DNA of 64,000 nt from Glutamicibacter sp. MNS18 (GTDB taxonomy: Bacteria > Actinomycetota > Actinomycetes > Actinomycetales > Micrococcaceae), in contig NZ_JAPCHW010000001.1 in NCBI RefSeq assembly GCF_026107515.2, forward strand, positions 124,001-188,000. The letters run 5' to 3'. Made by a program: the position numbers and the translations under genes. Under the pieces are notes generated by a model that was not told the origin of the DNA, did no database searches, and saw only the letters and a program-made list of their open reading frames with translations. Of the stretch, positions 60,329 through 64,000 are shown in pieces (positions within the stretch are counted from its first letter, which is position 1; each line of letters begins with the position of its first letter).

Positions 60329-61222
60329 CTAGTTATGGCGGGGAAGGAGCGCTGTGCCTTCCACGAAGCGGACACAGCGTCCTGTCAGCAGGGTTCGCGA
60401 ACCGGCGTACTCGATCCGTACAGTTCCCCCACGTGCCGAGACCTGCCGGGCCAGTAGCTCATTCTTGCCGAGCCGTTCGGCCCAGAGCGGGGCGAGTTGG
60501 CAGTGCGCAGAGCCGGTCACCGGGTCCTCGGAAACACCGGCCTGGGCACCGAACCACCTGGAGACGAAATCGTAATCGGTCCCGGTGCCGGGAGCAGTGA
60601 CGATCACGCCCCGAACTGGAAGGGTGGCCAGGAAGGTGAGGTCCGGGGCAAGGTCGATGACAGTTTGAGGGTCTTCAACCATGTACATCAGATCCGTGGC
60701 CTGGAAGGCCTCGGTCACCTGGACACCCAACGCCGCGGCAACCTGCGGGTCGATCGACACCGGCCGGGGTCTCTCGGTGGGAAAGTCGAGACAATACCGG
60801 CCTTCGATCGATCGGGTCACGCTGAGCCAGCCGCTGCGGGTGTAGAGCTGCAGGACCCCGGCCTCCGGATGGGCATCGTCGAACAGGTATGAGGCCGCTG
60901 CCATGGTCGCGTGCCCGCACAGGTCCACTTCAACGGCTGGGGTGAACCAACGCAAATGGTAGGCCGGGTGGGCAGGATCCGGGGCAAGAACGCCGCTGGG
61001 AAGGTCCTTCACCAGGAAGGCGGTCTCGGAGAGGTTGTTCTCCTGGGCAACGTGCTGCAGTATCCCGTCCGGCAACCACTGCGGTAGGAGCATGACAGCT
61101 GCCGGGTTTCCTTCGAACAAGGCATCGGCAAAGGCATCGATCTGCACCATGGGAACCTTCAGGCAGCGGTTCGCGGGTGCTGCGGTATCACCGGAGCTGG
61201 TTGGTGCCGTTCGGCTTTGCAT
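60329..61222 (-). CDS. PhzF-family isomerase/epimerase
   Basis: 297 residues; AAGGAAG precedes ATG 61222. The diaminopimelate-epimerase-like fold has VPMVQIDAFADALFEGNPAAVMLL at the N-terminus, NNLSETAFLV with the conserved catalytic Glu, DLCGHATMAAAS in the first lobe and SEDPVTGSAHCQLAPLW in the second. PhzF proteins isomerise small acids. No phenazine genes are nearby, so only the fold can be claimed. The first 20 residues are an unusual Ser/Thr/Ala extension. Confidence 0.88.
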   Translation of the reverse strand: MQSRTAPTSSGDTAAPANRCLKVPMVQIDAFADALFEGNPAAVMLLPQWLPDGILQHVAQENNLSETAFLVKDLPSGVLAPDPAHPAYHLRWFTPAVEVDLCGHATMAAASYLFDDAHPEAGVLQLYTRSGWLSVTRSIEGRYCLDFPTERPRPVSIDPQVAAALGVQVTEAFQATDLMYMVEDPQTVIDLAPDLTFLATLPVRGVIVTAPGTGTDYDFVSRWFGAQAGVSEDPVTGSAHCQLAPLWAERLGKNELLARQVSARGGTVRIEYAGSRTLLTGRCVRFVEGTALLPRHN

Positions 61223-61462
61223 TGCTTCCTTCTTTCATCCCGGCCATTGGGGTCATCCGGGTGTCGCGGCAACTGCTCCGCCATGGGCCGCAGCGGGACA
61301 CCGGTGGGACCTGCGTCGAGGTATGCCAATCCTATGATGGGGCGCCCTTCGGCGATGAATATTGCCGGCAAGCACCGCAGTGGCAATCCAGGCTGGGAGT
61401 GGTGTCGTACCCGCGCAGTGTGGCCACGGTACGAATTCCGAATGCCGGGGCAACGGCCCTGG

Positions 61463-61915
61463 CTACCGGGTATCGGCGTCCTCGAAGATCAGCAGGGTCT
61501 GCGTGTCCAGCACCGTGGGCAACGACTGCAGGCGTTCGAAGACCACGCGGCGCAGATCCAGGTTGTCCTTGGCCCGCACCAGCAGCAGCACATCGAAGTT
61601 CCCGCCGACCAGCCCCACATGGTGCACCTCGGGGATCGAGGCCAGGTGGTCACGCAGTTCCCGCCAGGAGTGCTGGCGAAGCTTCAAGGTGACGTAGGCG
61701 CTGGCCTTCAAACCGGCCTTGACCGGATCGATCACCGCCGTATACCGGGTGATCACCCCGGCCTCCTGCAGCCGGGAAATCCGCGAGTATGCGTGCGCCC
61801 GGGAGATATGGACGCGCTGGGCCACGGTGGTGACCGACTGGCGGCCATCACGCGTCAGTTCGGCCAGGATCGCCTGATCCACATCATCGAGTTTGGTCTC
61901 GGTTTCCTTGGCCAC
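61463..61915 (-). CDS. Lrp/AsnC-family transcriptional regulator
   Basis: 150 residues from GTG 61915, with AAAGGAG 5 bases upstream; the frame to 62065 runs into the divergent promoter. The N-terminal HTH is LDDVDQAILAELTRDGRQSVTTVAQRVHISRAHAYSRISRLQEAGVI, and the C-terminal RAM ligand domain is ASAYVTLKLRQ...VGLVGGNFDVLLLVRAKDNLDLRRVV. It is divergent from the E1 genes, the arrangement of a BkdR/PdhR-like local regulator responding to an amino or keto acid. Confidence 0.9.
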   Translation of the reverse strand: MAKETETKLDDVDQAILAELTRDGRQSVTTVAQRVHISRAHAYSRISRLQEAGVITRYTAVIDPVKAGLKASAYVTLKLRQHSWRELRDHLASIPEVHHVGLVGGNFDVLLLVRAKDNLDLRRVVFERLQSLPTVLDTQTLLIFEDADTR

Positions 61916-61987
61916 GAAAGCTCCTTTGGGCGGTCGGACGGGAACCCGCCAAACCTGTAATCGAACAACTATTCGTCTACAAGTATA

Positions 61988-61999
61988 GGGAAAATTCCC
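61988..61999. promoter_or_regulatory. Inverted repeat GGGAA-AA-TTCCC between the Lrp and E1-alpha genes
   Basis: A short inverted repeat in the 223-base divergent region, close to an AT-rich stretch. Lrp-family proteins bind loose AT-rich palindromes, so this is a candidate site only. Confidence 0.3.
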
Positions 62000-62138
62000 A
62001 CAACTTTCTCCAATTGATCGACCGACTGGCGACAAAACGTCAACGTTCAGCATAATTGGAATCAAACGATGTTTTGGTGAGTGATCTCACACGGGCTTCC
62101 GTGTGTGTTCACGCAAAGGCAAGGAAAGGTGGGTGGCC

Positions 62139-63302
62139 ATGAGCTCGGAAACACGCGAGGACCTCATTGCTGAAGTCAGCCGCAAATTCGGCATTTCCCC
62201 CGAGGACTACATGCTGCCGGCACGGCACATGATCAACCTGTTGAACCCGGACGGATCGCTGCGCTCCCACGAGGAGCAGGGCACCGAGCCCGGGCATGAG
62301 TACCCGCTGCCCAGCCCGGCGGAGCTGATCCGGGCCTACGAGGCACTGGTTGTGGGACGCCGCGTCAACGACCAGAACTCCGCACTGGTCCGCCAGGGCC
62401 GGATGGCCGTCTACCCTTCCAGCCACGGCCAGGAAGCCTGCCAGGTCGCCGCGGCCCTGTGCCTTCAGGACGGGGACTGGTTGTTCCCCACCTACCGCGA
62501 CTCGGTGGCGGTGATGACCAAGGGCGTGGCCCCGATGGAGGTCATGACCAGTTTCCGCGGTGAATGGCACTGCGGGTACGACACCAAGCAGTACAAGGTC
62601 GCACCCATGGCCACCCCGCTGACCACCCAGTTGCTGCACGCGGTTGGTGTGGCCCATGCGGCCAAGCTGCGCGGCGAGAACACCGTAGTCGTGGCCATGT
62701 GCGGGGATGGCGCCACCAGCGAAGGCGACTTCCATGAGGCGCTGAACTTCGCGGCGGTGTTCCACCTGCCGGTGATCTTCTTTGTGCAGAACAACAAGTA
62801 CGCCATCTCCGTACCGCTCTCCTCGCAATCCGCCGCCCCGTCATTGGCCCACAAGGCCGTGGGGTATGGCATGGCCGGTGAACGTGTGGACGGCAACGAC
62901 CTGATCGCGTTGATGGCCATCATGGGCCGTGCGGTCCGGTTGGCCCGGGAAGGCGGTGGACCACTGCTGATCGAGGCCCACACCTACCGGATGCAGGCGC
63001 ACACCAACGCCGATGACGACAAGCGCTACCGTGAGGACGCCGAGGTCGCCGAATGGGTGGCCAAGGACCCGGTCAAGCGGATGGAATCGTATCTGGCCGA
63101 CTCCGGCCTGCTCGGGGATGAAGTCAGCGAACGCATCAGCGCCCATGCCGAACAGGTGGCCAAGACGCTGCGCGACGGGATGAACCAGGAAGCGGACACC
63201 GATCCGGCCGAACTGTTCAACCACGTGTACTCCCAACCCACTGCCCAGCTGAAGGAACAGGCCGCCCTGCTGGCCGACGAACTAGCCCGTGAGGAGGCCT
63301 AG
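62139..63302 (+). CDS. pdhA: 2-Oxoacid (pyruvate/branched-chain) dehydrogenase E1 component, alpha subunit
   Basis: 387 residues from ATG 62139, with AAGGTGGG upstream; an earlier GTG at 62103 is unlikely. The thiamine diphosphate motif is VVAMCGDGATSEGDFHEALNFAAVFHLPVIFFVQNNKYAIS (GDG...NN). PSSHGQEACQVAAALCL and EAHTYRMQAHTNADDDKRYR, the phosphorylation-loop region of E1-alpha, are also present. It decarboxylates a 2-oxo acid and acylates the E2 lipoyl group. Whether pyruvate or branched-chain oxo acids are used cannot be fixed; the AsnC neighbour slightly favours branched-chain acids. The beta gene starts one base after the stop. Confidence 0.9.
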   Translation: MSSETREDLIAEVSRKFGISPEDYMLPARHMINLLNPDGSLRSHEEQGTEPGHEYPLPSPAELIRAYEALVVGRRVNDQNSALVRQGRMAVYPSSHGQEACQVAAALCLQDGDWLFPTYRDSVAVMTKGVAPMEVMTSFRGEWHCGYDTKQYKVAPMATPLTTQLLHAVGVAHAAKLRGENTVVVAMCGDGATSEGDFHEALNFAAVFHLPVIFFVQNNKYAISVPLSSQSAAPSLAHKAVGYGMAGERVDGNDLIALMAIMGRAVRLAREGGGPLLIEAHTYRMQAHTNADDDKRYREDAEVAEWVAKDPVKRMESYLADSGLLGDEVSERISAHAEQVAKTLRDGMNQEADTDPAELFNHVYSQPTAQLKEQAALLADELAREEA

Positions 63303-63303
63303 C

Positions 63304-64000
63304 ATGACTGCAACAGCATCAGCCGTGAACGGCAACGTCAGTGCCGAAACCGCCCAGGCTGCCGCCGCCAAGGCCGCAGCCAACCAGCCGGTGACCTTCG
63401 GCAAGGCCCTGAATACCGCCCTGGCCGACGCCTTGACCGCGGACGAATCGGTGGTCATCTTCGGTGAGGACGTGGGAGTGCTCGGCGGCGTGTTCCGCAT
63501 CACCGACGGGTTGACCGCACGCTTCGGCAATACCCGCTGCTTCGATACCCCGTTGGCAGAATCCGGCATCGTGGGTATGGCCGTGGGCATGGCAATGAAC
63601 GATATGCGACCGGTGATCGAAATGCAGTTCGACGCCTTCGCCTACCCCGCTTTCGAGCAGATCGCCTCCCATGTGGCCAAGATGCGCAACCGCACCCGGG
63701 GACGCCTGCCGTTGCCGATGGTCATCCGCATCCCCTACGCCGGCGGCGTGGGCGGTGTGGAGCACCACTGCGATTCCTCCGAGGCCTACTACGCGCACAC
63801 CCCGGGGCTGAAGGTCTTCACCCCCTCCACCGTCAGCGACGCCTACCTGATGTTGCGTGAGGCCATCGACTCCCCGGACCCGGTGGTCTTCTTCGAGCCG
63901 AAGAAGCTGTACTGGTCCAAGGACCAGGTGGATCTGGAGGAACTGGCCGAACAGTACGAATCACAACGGGCCGCCAAGGCCGAAGGCAAGGCGCGGATCG
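63304..64000 (+). CDS. pdhB: 2-Oxoacid dehydrogenase E1 component, beta subunit (3' partial)
   Basis: The frame is open from ATG 63304 to the window end; 232 residues are visible and about 110 more are expected. An Ala-rich N-terminal extension of about 30 residues (VSAETAQAAAAKAAANQ) precedes the transketolase pyrimidine-binding domain: TFGKALNTALADAL, VVIFGEDVGVLGGVFRIT, DTPLAESGIVGMAVGMAM and EMQFDAFAYPAFEQI. GGVGGVEHHCDSSEAYYAHTPGLKV is a typical E1-beta block. An E2 gene probably follows outside the window. Confidence 0.93.
   Translation, partial: MTATASAVNGNVSAETAQAAAAKAAANQPVTFGKALNTALADALTADESVVIFGEDVGVLGGVFRITDGLTARFGNTRCFDTPLAESGIVGMAVGMAMNDMRPVIEMQFDAFAYPAFEQIASHVAKMRNRTRGRLPLPMVIRIPYAGGVGGVEHHCDSSEAYYAHTPGLKVFTPSTVSDAYLMLREAIDSPDPVVFFEPKKLYWSKDQVDLEELAEQYESQRAAKAEGKARI

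Noticed and set aside
61159-61386. Minus-strand frame between the Lrp and PhzF genes with protein-like stretch GRPIIGLAYLDAGPTG
   Set aside because: It may be a decayed gene fragment, but it overlaps the PhzF start, lacks a proper start region and I could not match it to a family, so I do not call a pseudogene.

Overview
The window looks like chromosome of a high-GC actinobacterium, most likely a member of the Micrococcaceae (Arthrobacter in the broad sense). Supporting signs are the strong G/C bias at third codon positions, frequent GTG/TTG starts, several apparently leaderless genes with a TANNNT -10 box 5-7 bases before the start codon, and actinobacterial hallmark genes (BldC-type regulator, 32-residue Arg/Lys-rich protein, Lys-tailed topoisomerase I without zinc fingers, DUF4229 and DUF4244 proteins). 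I see no tRNA, rRNA, insertion sequence, phage gene or CRISPR array. Both ends cut genes: a TadA ATPase on the left and an E1-beta subunit on the right.

Layout. 1-5.4 kb: a tad/flp pilus or secretion locus (tadA, tadB, tadC, a Flp-like pilin and two TadE-like proteins), convergent with a DEAH/DUF1998 helicase. 5.4-10.1 kb: two GNAT acetyltransferases, the tRNA hydroxylase trhO, a multidomain methyltransferase and an HTH regulator. 10.2-15.8 kb: topA, a Ppx/GppA phosphatase, a TIM-barrel isomerase and proC. 16.0-23.2 kb: an accessory-looking block (GMC oxidoreductase, KtrAB potassium uptake, AcuC deacetylase, ArsR regulator, glutamate dehydrogenase) sitting between proC and bldC, which lie close together in many actinobacteria. 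23.4-26.7 kb: bldC, the 32-aa protein, an HAD phosphatase, a glutaredoxin, rex and a membrane protein. 26.9-36.2 kb: the cytochrome c maturation operon (phosphatase, TlpA-like, ccdA, resB, ccsB), small membrane proteins, and menA, menE, menB on the minus strand. The heme genes usually found between rex and the cytochrome c operon are absent here.

The main theme of 36.4-60.2 kb is a complete aerobic phenylacetate (paa) pathway, split into several blocks. PaaK activates phenylacetate to its CoA ester; PaaABCDE epoxidises the ring; PaaG isomerises the epoxide to the oxepin; PaaZ opens and oxidises the ring; PaaF, PaaH and PaaJ finish beta-oxidation. PaaI is a thioesterase and a TetR protein is the likely repressor PaaR. 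Four 22-bp sites resembling the corynebacterial PaaR operator lie at 38101, 43416, 49021 and 55436, one in front of each paa block, which ties the dispersed genes into one regulon. Between the blocks lie a divergent RIO-type kinase / tyrosine phosphatase pair, a PnuC-like membrane protein, oligopeptidase B, an amino-acid ABC transporter with fused binding protein and permease, and a DoxX protein behind a 14-bp palindrome. 60.3-64.0 kb holds a PhzF protein and an Lrp/AsnC regulator divergent from the E1 genes of a 2-oxoacid dehydrogenase.

Other regulatory DNA that stands out: a 34-base near-perfect palindrome before the GMC oxidoreductase gene, two palindromes before the glutamate dehydrogenase gene, and many strong hairpin terminators.
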